DNA of 64,000 nt, taken from the NCBI GenBank assembly GCA_948470475.1, contig OX419347.1, positions 3,897,572-3,961,571 of the forward strand, given 5' to 3'. Positions 32,756-44,739 of the stretch are shown here, piece by piece. The position numbers and the translations under genes are program-made. The notes below the pieces were generated by a model. That model was not told the origin of the DNA and did not search any database. It saw only the letters and a program-made list of their open reading frames with translations. This stretch comes from Galaxea fascicularis. Lineage: Eukaryota; Cnidaria; Anthozoa; Scleractinia; Euphylliidae. Numbering within the stretch: position 1 is the first letter of the stretch; every line of letters begins with the position of its first letter.

Positions 32756-32819
32756 TCCAATCGGTCTGTAATCATACGGGTTCGGACGACCGCGCAGCGG
32801 AAGTCCGATTTGTTTCATC

Positions 32820-32850
<31 letters not shown>
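32756..32850. repeat. Foldback MITE with TCCAATCGGTCTGTAATC arms
   Basis: Left arm TCCAATCGGTCTGTAATCAT, right arm ATGATTACAGACCGAATTGGA, with a GC-rich centre (CGACCGCGCAGCGGAAG). About 90 bp. Confidence 0.8.
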
Positions 32851-32859
32851 ACGAAGTCC

Positions 32860-34780
32860 TGTTACCAATTAATCGTATCTATAACGAAATTCGAGAAAGA
32901 AATAAGAGAAAACCTTTCCCAGAAAAATAACAACAATAAAAAATAGACAATAATATAATATCATGCTTGAGATTATGAATCAGGAATAAAGGTAAAGGTG
33001 AACTGTTCCAAGTTCTTATAACTCTTGGGTAAAAAGAATATTTATAAGTATCATTAAGTGTGGCAAGTTGGCAAAATGGTGCACAATTAGGAAGTCTTGA
33101 AACTCTTGTGTTACAAGATACTTCAGGTGGTAAATACCAACAAGCCCTTTGTTGATCTTATAAAACAGAAGCACTTGGTTAGTCAATCTACGGTATTCCA
33201 AGGAGTCCAATCCCAGGGCACTACTGGCATACTCCAGTTTAGGGCGTACAAGTGTAAGATATGCTGTATTCTTGACCTCCGGAGAACACGAGAACCAGAT
33301 AAGATTCCTCTAACTTTGATAGCTTGCACTTTGAGAAATTTGGTCCAATACATGTAAAATGGTATGCATATATTCTGAGTTGAACTTCAGTAAGTCATTT
33401 ATCCTCAGTAAGTTTTACCTCCTGGCGGCTCTTTGTAAAACTGAATTTTTAAAAGTATAGTCTGAAATGTCAGCCGTTAGGGGGAGGAGACGGCTGACAT
33501 TTCAGACTATTTTATAAGGAGCATTATGCAAAAACACAAGCATAATTTTCGACATGATGCTGTGTTTTCAGGGGTGACGCTAAAAGGCATATTGCTCAAA
33601 TTTTCGAGCTTAATACATCTAACCCTAGGCCCAGCAGTACCGTTCTGTAAAATTTCCCGACTTTGCGAAGCTATGATTCAGCGATTTTAAAAGATGCAAT
33701 TTCAAAACGTGGTTATTGTACTAATTTTAAGATGCTCTTTCGAGCAGTTACATGGCCAATATTAAAAGTCCAAAAAACTGTGAGAAGGTCTATTTCATCA
33801 GATTCGATATCACGTTCACCTCGGCAGTCTGAAAGAATGAACGTTTCCTCAGTATGTTGCCATCGGCTATCACATAGTATTCCACGTACAGACTTTTCAC
33901 TGTCGCACCGAAAAATACTAAGACCTAAAATGGTCTTGAGATTTTTGGGATATTTTTCTAACCAAGTCGTGCACTCAGCCTTGTTCGTCTTGCTCATCTG
34001 TTTTGACAGCTTACTCGACGCATGTGCACTCATAGACGCTTGACATTTTATGACCTATGCAGTAGCCACCGTAAAAGAGTTTACATTTTCACCAGAAGTA
34101 AGCCTTTTTCAGCCCAAGTGCGAATTTTTGTTTTCTCGATTGCTCAGAAGCTAAAATACAAGTAAAGCAACATTTGTAATTCTTGTTTTCGAAAGTATTC
34201 TAACGCATTAATAAATAGCAAAAAATTAGCGTTTTGTATTTATCTCCCACTCCCCGTTCTCTTAGACTTCCCGCTTCCCGCCCTTTCCTCTCCCGTCCCC
34301 TAATTTTTTTTGGGTAGACCCAAAAAAAAATTAGAAGGGTTTGTATGGAATTTTGTAAGCATAACTGGGCTACGATCTCAGAGACAATTTGTCCCCAAAT
34401 GCTCATTTTTGGCAAGCAGGCCTCTTGGACATTGTTCTCTCAGAATATCCTGACAAATCCCATAATTTCAGAAATTTCATTTTTATGACGTCATCACTTT
34501 AGTACTCTATTCTTCCGGGCTTCCGCCCGGCCCCTGTCCCCCTCCACTCTTTGGGTTGTCTGTAAGACGATCAGCCAATAACATCATTAAGAAAGTGGTT
34601 GTGAGCTTCCTTAATAAGTTTTGAAACAAGGTTGCGTTGATGCTTAAACGCTTTTCAATATTGGTTATTTTTGGAGCGAATAGCCTTATTTTTAGTCTAT
34701 TAACGTTTATATTTACCTGCTTAAATTTTGTTAGCCTGCGGTGCAGCCGGACTTGTCACTCGAGACCTTGGTGAAAACCG
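32860..34780. other. Non-coding stretch with small hairpins
   Basis: No gene recognised. A frame on the minus strand (33,713-34,033, MSAHASSKLSKQ...) is 106 codons long but has no family motif and no splice support. A hairpin lies at 33,457-33,510. Confidence 0.4.
33457..33510. repeat. 54-bp hairpin
   Basis: ATAGTCTGAAATGTCAGCCG and its perfect inverse CGGCTGACATTTCAGACTAT surround a purine-rich loop (TTAGGGGGAGGAGA). Possible minimal MITE. Confidence 0.8.
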
Positions 34781-34788
34781 AGAAATAA

Positions 34789-34982
34789 GGCGCGTTTACA
34801 CTACAGAAAAAATGAGTCCGGACCCCATCAAAAAAGTAGTACGGACCCATAATTCTTGTAAAGAAATACTGGAGTTTCCGCAGGGCAATGTGGAAACTCC
34901 AGTATTTCTTTACAAGAATTATGGGTCCTTACTACTTTTTTGCCGGGGTCCGGACCCATTTTTTCTGTAGTGTAAACGTGCC
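34789..34982. mobile_element. Near-perfect palindromic MITE of 194 bp
   Basis: Left end GGCGCGTTTACACTACAGAA, right end TTCTGTAGTGTAAACGTGCC. The arms run almost to the centre, where GGAGTTTCCGCAG faces GTGGAAACTCC. Only a few mismatches are visible over about 90 bp per arm. Long perfect arms suggest a recent arrival. Confidence 0.88.
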
Positions 34983-35427
34983 TATAGTCTAGTGTTCACT
35001 GTCTGCGACGCAGGCTAAAATTTTGTTTGACCGCGAAAAACCCAACTCGAAAACGCCAAAGATTAATCACGTTTTTTTTTCCATGTATAAAAACTTGCCA
35101 TTTTTGCTGCAAATAACTGTTGCTACAAATAATGACGTTGAGCAAAATGTCGTGATTTGTCAGCGGGTGAGCAGATCAATTTATTTGCCACGGACGAACG
35201 GACGGTAACCAGAAGTGAGGCGTTTTGTCTTTTAACTTGCCTTGGCGCTACCGCATTTGTATTACTGAGTGTCTTTACCTACAGAGACGATTAACTTGAA
35301 AATTCGTGTAAAACGTCCACTTCCGGTTCCTGTCGGCCGTGGCCGCCCGCCCGGTCCGCTCGTTTTCCCGCGCAAAAGTTTGCGAAGTGCGGCTGAGTGA
35401 CAGGAGCTGGTGACAGTCACAGAAAAC

Positions 35428-35519
35428 ATGGCGCCGAATTTGAAGGTTGTTTTCGACGGAAAAAAACTTGGCATTTTTTGCAACAACTTCTCCACTAAAG
35501 CGCAAATTCAAGTAACGGG
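35428..35519 (+). CDS. Candidate first exon of an unidentified plus-strand gene
   Basis: An ATG in a good context (AACATGGCG) opens a short frame MAPNLKVVFDGKKLGIFCNN, then NFSTKAQIQV, ending at possible donors CAA|GTAACG (35,511) or GG|GTAACT (35,519). The 200 bp before it are CG-rich (GGCCGTGGCCGCCCGCC), as in a promoter. Without splicing it stops after 33 codons. No family recognised and no matching second exon found. Confidence 0.3.
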
Positions 35520-35831
35520 TAACTTTTGAAGCATTTTCTCCCTCATCTTTTAATATTTGACTTCACGACAAGTGACTAAATACAGCTGAGAGAAACTAAA
35601 ATGGAGGTCCATTTTTGCCGTTCACAGGCTTCAAGGTAAGCTCATAAACATGTTTACTCGCTCTGTTCTTAACAAGCAGAAACTTCTTCATAAGTAAGTA
35701 GAATCTAAATTAATGGTGGTAAATGGTGAAAAACACTGTAGATGTGAGGTTAGACCAAAAAGGAACAAGGATGGAATTATGCATACCGAACTATCGATAA
35801 TTTACCGACCACGTGCAGTCGACGGTAACTG

Positions 35832-36411
35832 CAGTATGGGGCCCAGTTCTCGGCCACAAAAAACGTAAACTTGTATTTCTTACCTTGGAATATACGTAAG
35901 GGCTTGAAACTTCACACACAACTAGCTTCAGCATTCAGTTTACACATGTAAAACTATCGACTGCTTAACGCTGTTTTCACCCGAGTAATAACGAAAATGG
36001 AGGCTTCGTTCTCGGCCGCAAAAGAGTACGCGCTATTCCTCAGAATAAACAATGCTTTATTACAATTTTTTGTTGTTAAATCACTTATAAGGCTTGTGTT
36101 TTGATATTTCAATCACAAATTATCCTTAATGAGCTTTGTTTCATGTTAGAAAAGGAAGTTTTTTTCCCACCTAGTTAAACCATGTAATTGGAGTAGCCGT
36201 AAACAAACACGTTTCGGGGAACCCAAATTCACCTACCTTCGCTTCACCTCGACGTGCTCACAGTATTTAGTAACTGTAAATTCAAAACTTGGCAGAACGA
36301 AAGACAAGGAATCAAGGTACCTTTGGAAACAATTGCTTTTTATTCAAATTCATATGTAGAGCGAAAAATAAACGTTGAACAAAAAGTGGCCGAGAACCGG
36401 GCCTCATACTG
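35832..36411. repeat. Element with 26-bp inverted ends (CAGTATG..GGCC)
   Basis: Left end CAGTATGGGGCCCAGTTCTC then GGCCAC; right end (inverted) CAGTATGAGGCCCGGTTCTC then GGCCAC, two mismatches. GTTCTCGGCCGCAAAA recurs at 36,010. Interior about 530 bp without a gene. Confidence 0.65.
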
Positions 36412-36581
36412 TTTGAATCGGAAAACGATTTTTTGCAATTTGGTCATGTGATAAAAGCCGTTTCTTTGTGTAAGCATAAGCACCTGTTAACTCTCTTGGG
36501 AGGGGGCTTGGGGGCTCTTGAAATGAAACAAAAAATAACGGGGCCAGTACGAATGGAGGAAATGTTTGACTTATGCACGGG

Positions 36582-36671
36582 TCAAATGTCGAACTTCACC
36601 TGCTAAATCTAATGCAAATGAGGGAAAACAATAGATTTTTCTCATTTGCACATGTGAAGTTCAACGTTTGA
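36582..36671. repeat. Hairpin repeat
   Basis: TCAAATGTCGAACTTCAC pairs with GTGAAGTTCAACGTTTGA, and inside them AATGCAAATGAG pairs with CTCATTTGCA. Outer GGGGCCAGT and ACTGGGCCTT may be its ends. Confidence 0.65.
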
Positions 36672-37491
36672 ACTGGGCCTTAGGGAAACTTGCTTGAATT
36701 GCAATATGAAAATTCTTTCAAGCCGGCCTTGTCTGAACTTTAACAGGAGCAAAATCACAACAGAATTTTCTGAATAAAGCATTCTTAGAAATTTTTTATG
36801 CCCAATGAGTGGCTTTCAGCTTGCCAAAACAAATTAATTTGTGTGATATTCTTGTCACTCCAAGCCACATCCCACAAGCCTTACACTTTCATTTCAGTTT
36901 CTTCTTGGTTAAAATTTTTGGTTCACTTGGATGAGTAGCACAATCACCATTCCCATTTGGGGGTGGTAGAAAAACTTTTAGTGGTTTATTTTGTTTAACA
37001 TCTTCAACAAAGCCAGATCTTTGCTTAAAGCTAAGGTTGTGCCTGTTTAATAATTACTATAGTTGTGTTGAAAGGGTAAACTGTGCTGCTATTTTGAGAA
37101 AATAATGGGAAAAGATAGAAAAATGGGTAAATCTTGACTGTAATGCATGACACATATTAACTACATGGTCACACTTTGAGTTATAACAAAGGGAAAAGTT
37201 AATCAAAAGTGTTGATTATAAACTGAGAAATAATAGCTAAAAGAAGTCACGACAAATTAAAGAAATGCGATTATGCAATAATATTTTTTGACCACTCACC
37301 TATTCCTTCTTTGCCTTGAACCAAACAAGTTACAATCAGGATCTGAAACTGAGCAGATCTGATTGCTCACAAGTTTCCCTTGTTATTTTGATACTTTTGT
37401 CCTCATAGCTTTGAAAATGGTTGAAATATTAGTTTTTGATTGAGTCGCTATGTTTTTTGCCATGTAAACACCATATAGAAAGTGGAGTGTG

Positions 37492-37671
37492 GCCAGAAGC
37501 GTTTTGAAAATCTGCAGTTTACTTCGTGGAGACACCTTGCTTTCGTGTCAAAGAAATAGCTTAGTAACCATTCCAGAAAATGGATCTTATTGGGGAGGTC
37601 TGAGGCATTTATTCAGGACCATGAGTTGGGCAAAAATTATTTGTACAAAGACCATGCCCACAAAGGATCAT
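37492..37671 (+). CDS. Weak exon candidate, plus strand
   Basis: An open frame (SVLKICSLLRGD ... MSWAKIICTKTMPTKDHG) is bounded by AG on the left (GTGTGGCCAG) and a good donor on the right (ATG|GGTAAGTT). The composition would suit a mitochondrial-type N-terminus, but no family is recognised and no ATG with context exists. It could equally be chance. Confidence 0.2.
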
Positions 37672-37841
37672 GGGTAAGTTAAACATTTGTTTAAACAAGA
37701 CGAAAATGTAACAGTTTTCCGAAAGTCAGCAAGATTGGTAAGTCTGAATGTAAAATAAACCTAAAGAGGAGATTTTGTCCCCCAAAACCAAGTTTCAACA
37801 TGTTACAGAACTCGTTATGGTGATTGTGCCACTCATCTTAT

Positions 37842-38613
37842 TTAAGGTGGCCAAACACAGTTTTCAAGTGCCTATGCCTAATACACCATTACTTTTTATG
37901 CTTTGGCCCCCATTTTTTGCAAGAGCCAAGTTTAACTACGGAAGTATTTATTCTCGCATTTTGGCCAGGATGTGTGCTGTTGCCATGGCAACAGGGCTGG
38001 TTAAAAACAAGGCTTAAAAAATAGTTTTTGTTTATTTTAAAAAATCCAGTCGTTTGATTGTTTTCATCGTTTTCCCACTACGAATTGACAGTAAATCCCG
38101 TCTGTCAACACTGTTCTAATAAAATTTTGACATAGGCGATTTTCGTAATTCGCCGTAAATCGTTTTCTGTATTATTAAAAATTCCCTATGTCAAAATTCC
38201 TATTTTTCTTGATAGATCATTCACGTGGTTGATGAACTATTTTCTTGCCAACTTTCTTGAAATTCTAACGACTGGATTGTTAGAAATCGGCAAGTTTGTG
38301 CAAAAGCAATCGGTCTCAATTTTTTGAGCAACTGCGCATGCGCTGCATTTAACTGGGTTCTTTCGATTCGGAAAAATCCGAGAATTACTGGGTACTTTGC
38401 ATCGTTACCTTTTCTAACATACCTTTGTTATATAAAAGACTAAAGCCATCAGTGCACTGCGGTCAATTGTGAAGAAAATAGCAAAGATAGAGCGGGCATT
38501 GAGCAAATAAAATGATCGCTGTATCAACAGCATGTTTGTTTTTGCAATCCTTGTGCACGCGCTGAATCGCATCAGCAAGAGCGCGCACGAAAAACTGTGT
38601 TCGGCCACCTTAA
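37842..38613. mobile_element. TTAA-flanked DNA element with GGTGGCC ends
   Basis: TTAAGGTGGCCAAACACAGT at the left and ACTGTGTTCGGCCACCTTAA at the right: inverted ends of about 24 bp with one mismatch, bounded by TTAA, the target choice of piggyBac-type transposases. An inner inverted pair, TTTTGACATAGG and CCTATGTCAAAA, lies at 38,127-38,196. No transposase frame; non-autonomous. Confidence 0.75.
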
Positions 38614-38692
38614 CAAAACAAAGATTTCATTTCCACAACAGAAACCTATAGCTTGACCACTAAACCATGCAAAACAGAGTTTGAATGTATTC

Positions 38693-38904
38693 TAAAGGCC
38701 CTGGCAAAAGAGGATAATTTTTGCCAACACAAATTAATGTTTCCCTGTGTGCCCGCACGCGCAGCATTTGTTGCGGACGCAAATTTTGTGTCTGCAACAA
38801 ATGTTTCCCAGTTTGCACAGCATGGAAACACAACATTCATTTTGTGTCCTGCGCATTTTTGCACCCAAGAAAGCAACAATGTGTCCTCGTTTGGTAGGGC
38901 CTTA
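38693..38904. repeat. Foldback MITE with AAGGCCCTGGCAAA ends, copy 2
   Basis: Same family as 5,157-5,369: left AAAGGCCCTGGCAAAAGAGG, right CCTCGTTTGGTAGGGCCTTA, with ATTTGTTGCGGAC and GTCTGCAACAAAT in the centre. Confidence 0.8.
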
Positions 38905-38911
38905 AGAATAA

Positions 38912-40113
38912 TGTGTAGTTCCAGAAAATATCCATACCCCCACCAGGGAGGGAATTTCATATGGGACCCACCCCACCCCTTCGGGTTTTCTATTTTAGTG
39001 AGGATGCCGTAACCCCCCACCCCCCTGGAAATTCCAAAAGATGTCAAACACCCACCTATAGCCCCTGGAAATTATCTTCTTCAAAGCAAACAACAAACAA
39101 GAGGCTGAGTATCCGTCATCAGGCATGTATTTGGGACGATTTTGTAAATATTGCGTACATGAGTAAGTTAAAAGTCGCGAATTAGCCCAAATACATTACC
39201 TTAACTTTATTATTTTTAAGTATACAGAAGCTGTTCTCAAATGTAAAATACTGTACAGTATACATGGAGGTAATACCAAACTAGTGGCAAATTAACAATT
39301 TTGGAGCTGTTTACAAAATGTGCTGAGACATTAATTTTGCAAGCACATTTAACAATGCATTTTTTCAAAATTATGTAATGAAGAAAGAGAAATTGAGAGA
39401 CTAACAAGTTAATAGCAAGTTTTCTGTACTCACCTTCCCAAATGACAGCTGAATGTATAAAAGATGCTTCACAAATGTAGTGATTCTGACCACGAGAAAT
39501 ATGACCTGAGATAAAAGCAGCATTGCAAAAGCAAAACATGACCTAGGTAAACCCCCAGGTAACCACTCCTGGGTGTTGTACTCTTTGGAGACTGGTAATG
39601 AGTAATGGTGGCTCCTTTCAAAATCATCTTTATTTCCTGGCTTTATTTGGTGCTAGTTTGCTTCCAAAGCACTATTAGGAAAAAGGAAAACTTTCTTTGG
39701 CAACAGCACTGTTAGAAGTATCATAATTTAACTACTTAAAACTTCAGAACGTCCCACAAAAGTTGGTAAGTGACACCTTCTAATGTATATGAAGTAAGTT
39801 GATTGATTTCCTACCATCTGGACGTGAATTTCGCCTCTAACCCCCCTCCCAGGGCTGTGCTCTAGTGGCGCCCGGTCGCCCCTGGCGACTTACTTTTGCC
39901 ATCGGGCAACCAGGAAATATTAGTTTTTGCACCAAACTTATATGCTGGGCACCCTGGATTTCAAGGGTTTAGAGGTTTGGGCGCCCAAGCACTTTTCTTA
40001 GAGCACAGCCTTGCCCTCCCCTCCGGAATTTCCTGGGCCTTTGACTGACCCCCACCCCCCTGGAATTTCCAATTCCCTCTGTGGTGGGGGTATGGATATT
40101 TTCTGGAACTACT
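38912..40113. repeat. Inverted pair of TTCCAGAAAATATCCATACC repeats, pair 1
   Basis: AGTTCCAGAAAATATCCATA at 38,918 faces TATGGATATTTTCTGGAACT at 40,092. C-rich blocks with GGAATTTCC sit just inside both ends. The interior (about 1.1 kb) has no gene. It may be one element or two separate ends. Confidence 0.5.
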
Positions 40114-40254
40114 CATTTTTTTTCATCAGGTACAGAGAATGTGTTCCCTTGGGACATTTTACCTTTATTGGTGATTTGATTGGCTTCAATTATTTTTGTT
40201 TTGATTATTTATTTTTGATTTGCACATTTTTGAAAGTCCATGCACGCCATTGAG

Positions 40255-40820
40255 CTGTTTTCAATGGGTCCGTTTGTTGGCTGTTGTTTTGTGGGGAGTG
40301 TAGTCTTGTGTTTGGGAGCATTATTCGATATGCATTGTAGTATGTATAGTTGGTTAAGTTATCACAGCTTTCAAACTTTGTATGTGACACATGGAGGAAG
40401 ACATCTGGGTTTTTTTTCTGTTGTTGGTGGATTGTTTCATTGAAAAGCAGTGTCAACAGTGCTGTTGCGAGTTGATTTGCAACAGTCGCCAGTGAGTTAT
40501 TGTCATTCATATGCCTGGCTTTCCAGTGGAATTATGCATGGAGGAAGACGTTTGTGTACTTTTTTCCTGTTTTATGTGGATTGTCTCATCAAAAAGCAGT
40601 GTTAACATTGCCGTTGTGAGCTGATTCACAACAGTTGTCAGTAAAGTATGGTGATTTACACGTGGGGCTTTCAAGCAGAATTACGTATGTAAGAAGACGT
40701 TTGGGTACTATTTTTGTCCTGTTTTAGGAGGATTATTCATCGAAAAGCAGCATTAACATTTCTGTTGTGAGCTGATTTACAACAGTGGTCAGTGAATTAT
40801 GGTGATTTATTTGAGATTTT
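40255..40820 (+). repeat. Tandem repeat, period about 147-149 bp
   Basis: Units start at about 40,393, 40,540 and 40,689 with GGAGGAAGACRT or its variant and contain AAAAGCAGTGTTAACATT and GTGAGCTGATTTACAACAGT. A partial unit precedes. The units are diverged, so this is an old minisatellite. Confidence 0.8.
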
Positions 40821-41689
40821 ACTGTCTGATCAGTAAAATACTGTTAATGGAACATGACTCGCAATAAGTAAGCCATTCATGGCGTGCTGCTACTAGGTAG
40901 TCCAACGTCCAAGGTCACGGCAATCAATGGTTTCGTTGTAGCTAAGTCTAAGATAAAAGCCTTGTTCTTATAGTTAGCATATTATATCGAACAACAATAT
41001 TGGCCGTATCTATCAAAGCTCCATTGATAACTGCCAAAATACATGTGTAGGTCTTGCCATTGCATGGTAAGATTGGCTAAAGTATGCATTGTGACAATTT
41101 TTCGTTCAGTCACTTCACATGTGGATGGCACTGTTATCTTTGTGGCTGGTCGCCCAGGTTAATTTTATGAGAGTTCTTGGTGAGAGCATTCCTCACATAT
41201 GTTTTAAGTCAGGAACTGATTCCGGGCGCAGTTCAATTTTAAGATTACATATGCATAAATCACTTATAACAGCTGCTATAAAACACATACGTCGGGGTGT
41301 ACTTCTGAGATTCGATCTGAAATGATTTGCTTAATGGTGCTGGAAGAAAAAGGGTAATTTCTCTGTGTTTATTCAGGTTTATTCAAGGTTCCAATTACAG
41401 TGTAAAATCGGTAAAATAAAGTCTTGGCATAGCCAATCCTGCAGAATTTATCTCTGCTTGACAACTGTAGTCATGACTCCTGCCATACATAGTTTTTTGT
41501 GTCTTCGATACTTGTTGATTGAAATCAATCAAAGCTGATAATCACAAGAAAGTGTGTGATCAATTGTTATTGACATCCGATATTTGTCAATTGATTAGTA
41601 TCGAATTTGATCGACAAAAATTGATTTTTATCGACTATAGAAATTATTGACATGTTAGGTGCTGAACATATATAGAACGAGATTTGAAT

Positions 41690-42260
41690 TCCTTTCTATT
41701 CTTGGTTTTCACATGACGTCATCAAAATCCAAAAATAAGGAATTATCTATCCTTTTGAGATTTTAGTTTAGCTAGGAACTAGAACAGCTGAAGACTTATC
41801 TTTTCACAAATTTTCAGTTTGATTGGTTTTTTCATCTTGTGATAAAGCAAGGTTGAATTTCTAAGCTTTTGACACGATATTAAACTGGCAGCCAAGAATG
41901 CTGTCATGTAGGTTAAAAAAGTGACTTAGCCGCTGAGATTTTGCAAACTGAACAGTCCTTGAATGAGAATAAGTACTCATGTAGATGTTTATGATCCCTC
42001 AGAGGACGACTATGGGCTTTTTATAGCAAAACTCGATGACATATGTTTTTGTTAAAGCTTCCGGCTGCCATATTTTTGCCCCTCAGAGGGACACAAACAT
42101 GGCATCTCCATACAAAAGCCTTAAAATTTAAGTAGAACACTTCTTCAAATATCTCCCGCACGAAACATCGCACAGACCTGTGTGAAATTTCATCTTCTTT
42201 TGTCTCTTTGATTCTTGACATTTTTTGTTAAATGGTTTTGATGAAGGTGTGACAGTGAAA
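41690..42260. repeat. Dispersed 0.6-kb repeat, copy 2
   Basis: Direct copy of 25,075-25,675, sharing GAACAGTCCTTGAATGAG and GGGACACAAACATGGCA among others. Class unknown; no terminal repeats identified. Confidence 0.8.
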
Positions 42261-42497
42261 ACCAGCAATATTTTATTTTCACTAAGGTGTTGCGCTGATC
42301 ATGTACATGCCTTCTCAAATACATTGCATTTTTTAAGTACATCCAACATTTGTGTTGATAAAACTGATAACACAGCGAAGGCGAAGATTACATGTAAAAC
42401 TAACACACTTCACAGATGCCATAGAGCTGACAATCCACAAACTGCAGTATACAAAATATATGAAGTAATGATGACTATAGTCATAAAAGTAATAGAG

Positions 42498-42640
42498 ATT
42501 ACTTCATGGTTGGGGAGCGCGTACGATTTTTATTCACGAGTTGTGAAGAATAAAACGAACGAGCGAGGAACGAGCGAGTGAGTTTTATTCTTCACAACGA
42601 GTGAATAAAAATCGTACAAGCGAACTAACCATGAAGTAAT
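42498..42640. repeat. Foldback with ATTACTTCATGGTT arms
   Basis: ATTACTTCATGGTT with ACGATTTTTATTCAC faces GTGAATAAAAATCGT with AACCATGAAGTAAT; the centre is CGAACGAGCGAGGAACGAGC. It directly abuts the left end of the next element. Confidence 0.8.
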
Positions 42641-42643
42641 TTG

Positions 42644-43538
42644 TTTATTATATAAGTACTGAGATTTACTCTAAAGAAAACACTGTCAATTGACTGCAAA
42701 AGATCAACAAGCCGCGAACATAATGCCGGCTTTATTTTGAGCTTAAACTCAGGGTACAAGACGCCTCAAAATGAATTAGAATTTTTTTCAAATACCTGAA
42801 AAAAGGTGAAAATTTACTTATAAACGATTCTTTTAAAAAATTGTGAAGCTTTCCGAACATTACGCGTTTCCCTTTAAAGAAAATTTAAAGTTTGACAGCA
42901 TAACAGTTTTCCGTAAACAGGGGCCTAAACAGACTTAAAACAATAGCTCACAACGGGCGTTCCAGTGCTTTAAGCCTATTTACCTCTTTTGAGAAGGCTT
43001 TCCTCAGTTTCTGAAATTGCCAAGGTTATCGATTGAAGAAAGGCTGTTGATAGAAATGCTGAATTGACCACCATGAATAACAGCTCCCGCAAATAGCGAC
43101 GTGCTCAATGTTGATAAATATCAGATGCGAACAAACAAGGTGAGTGGAATTGAGGTCGACTATTCAGCAAAGCGACATTCTGTAGAGCTTTGTTTTGGAG
43201 GGTGTGTTTTCGTTTTGTTGGCCTTCGACGAATTCCTCCCATGAAGAAATATCTGCAACGCTTGAACAACCTTATCAAGAAGCCACGACTTAAAGGGAAC
43301 AACGAAACTTCGTGTTTTGTTCATTCATCATTGGCTTCGGAAGCCCTCCTGAAAGGCGGGAAAACCAATACTATTTTTTTCACTAGTGAAAAATTTCGTC
43401 TGCGGCCTGTGATTGGTCAGATGATGTTTTTCACTAGTGACAAAAATCGTCCGACCAATCAGATTCGTTCTAGTTGTTGACGGACCATTTTTATTTGACA
43501 TCTTTGTTTAGAGTAAATCTCAGTACTTATATAATAAA
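42644..43538. repeat. Element with 32-bp inverted ends (TATAAGTACTGAGATTTACT)
   Basis: TATAAGTACTGAGATTTACT at 42,652 is inverted exactly as AGTAAATCTCAGTACTTATA at 43,512. The interior of about 830 bp carries no gene I can recognise. Confidence 0.75.
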
Positions 43539-43559
43539 AGACGTTACTTGCATCTTCGC

Positions 43560-44730
43560 TTTGATGTGTGGATTCTTTATGACCCAACATGATAATGGCT
43601 GCTTTCCTGTTGATTAGAGACCGGCACTGCCACACTCAAAAAAGATAAAACAAAAATGGACTGTCAGAAAGTTTACCCATTCATCATGTACCAACACTGC
43701 AAATACTTCGATCCAGGGCATCCCACGTGAACACTACTTGGCATCTTGTTACTAGGTGTGAAGCTCCTTCATTCAGTCCTTTGCTCCCTCTTTTGATTCC
43801 TGGTTCATTTCCACATCCATTGATTAGTGCATAAAACCACTTTGTAACCAAAATTACCTTATGAAAATTGCCATTGTGTTGTACACGTGCTGTACAAAAG
43901 ACTAACAAAAGAGATATACGTACAGAAAAAGGAAGGAACTTGCTTTTGATAGTAATTTTATGTTGGATAAATGCAACAGATATAGCAAAGATCTATTTGT
44001 TTCGAAGCTGTTAAACTTATATTTGACCCTTCAAGGACAAGATCATGAATAAACTGTAATGCAAGTGTTGTTTTTCTCGTTTGGGGCTTTTCAGTAGCAT
44101 TTCCTTACAAAGAATTCATACACCAGTAAATGGTGTATTATTCACTTTCTAAGTTTAGTGGCTCTTTGATTTGATTTTTTTTTTTTTTTCACTTTCAAGG
44201 TTACCACAGATAAGGAAATAATAAAAATAATGTTAGGTTCTTCTTTAATTTCAGGTAGTTTTAAGGCGGCACACTCTCAGGGAGTTATCTAGCCGATGCC
44301 ATCCATGCTGCTGAGAGAAAATGAGAAACCTGAGGAATTTTTAAAATTTTATCCTCCAATTCATGCTGTGGGCAGTTGGGCACTTTGAATATTTTGGCTG
44401 TTTGTTCCAGAGTTGAGAGGACAGTATGGCATAAGGTGAGAGTTGGCTTTTCTGGCATGTTTCTTGGGTTTTATTCATCATGTTGCAATACCACAGTTTT
44501 TTCAAGTCAAATTTTGAAGGCATAAGATGGTTGTCTGCAAACTGTGTACCTGAGGAAATTTCTCACTGTTAAACAAGTCAAACTGAGCTCCTTTATTGTG
44601 AAGCTCAAGGAAGTTGAATTGGAATAGGAGAGCACTGACCTAACTAGATTTTCACACAAAAAATCAAATGGAGCTGAGTTTCTGGGAATAGTAGTGATCG
44701 GTTAATGTTTTCGGTCAGGGAAAAGGGAGC
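43560..44730. other. Non-coding stretch
   Basis: A/T-rich, with a T run near 44,180. No gene, RNA gene or clear repeat seen. Confidence 0.4.
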
Positions 44731-44739
44731 AGTGATGCA

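Noticed and set aside
33713..34033. 106-codon minus-strand frame
   Set aside because: No recognisable domain, no splice or promoter support; left as unassigned.
40205..40510. Frames on both strands near 40.3 kb
   Set aside because: They overlap the 148-bp tandem repeat and are not conserved between units.
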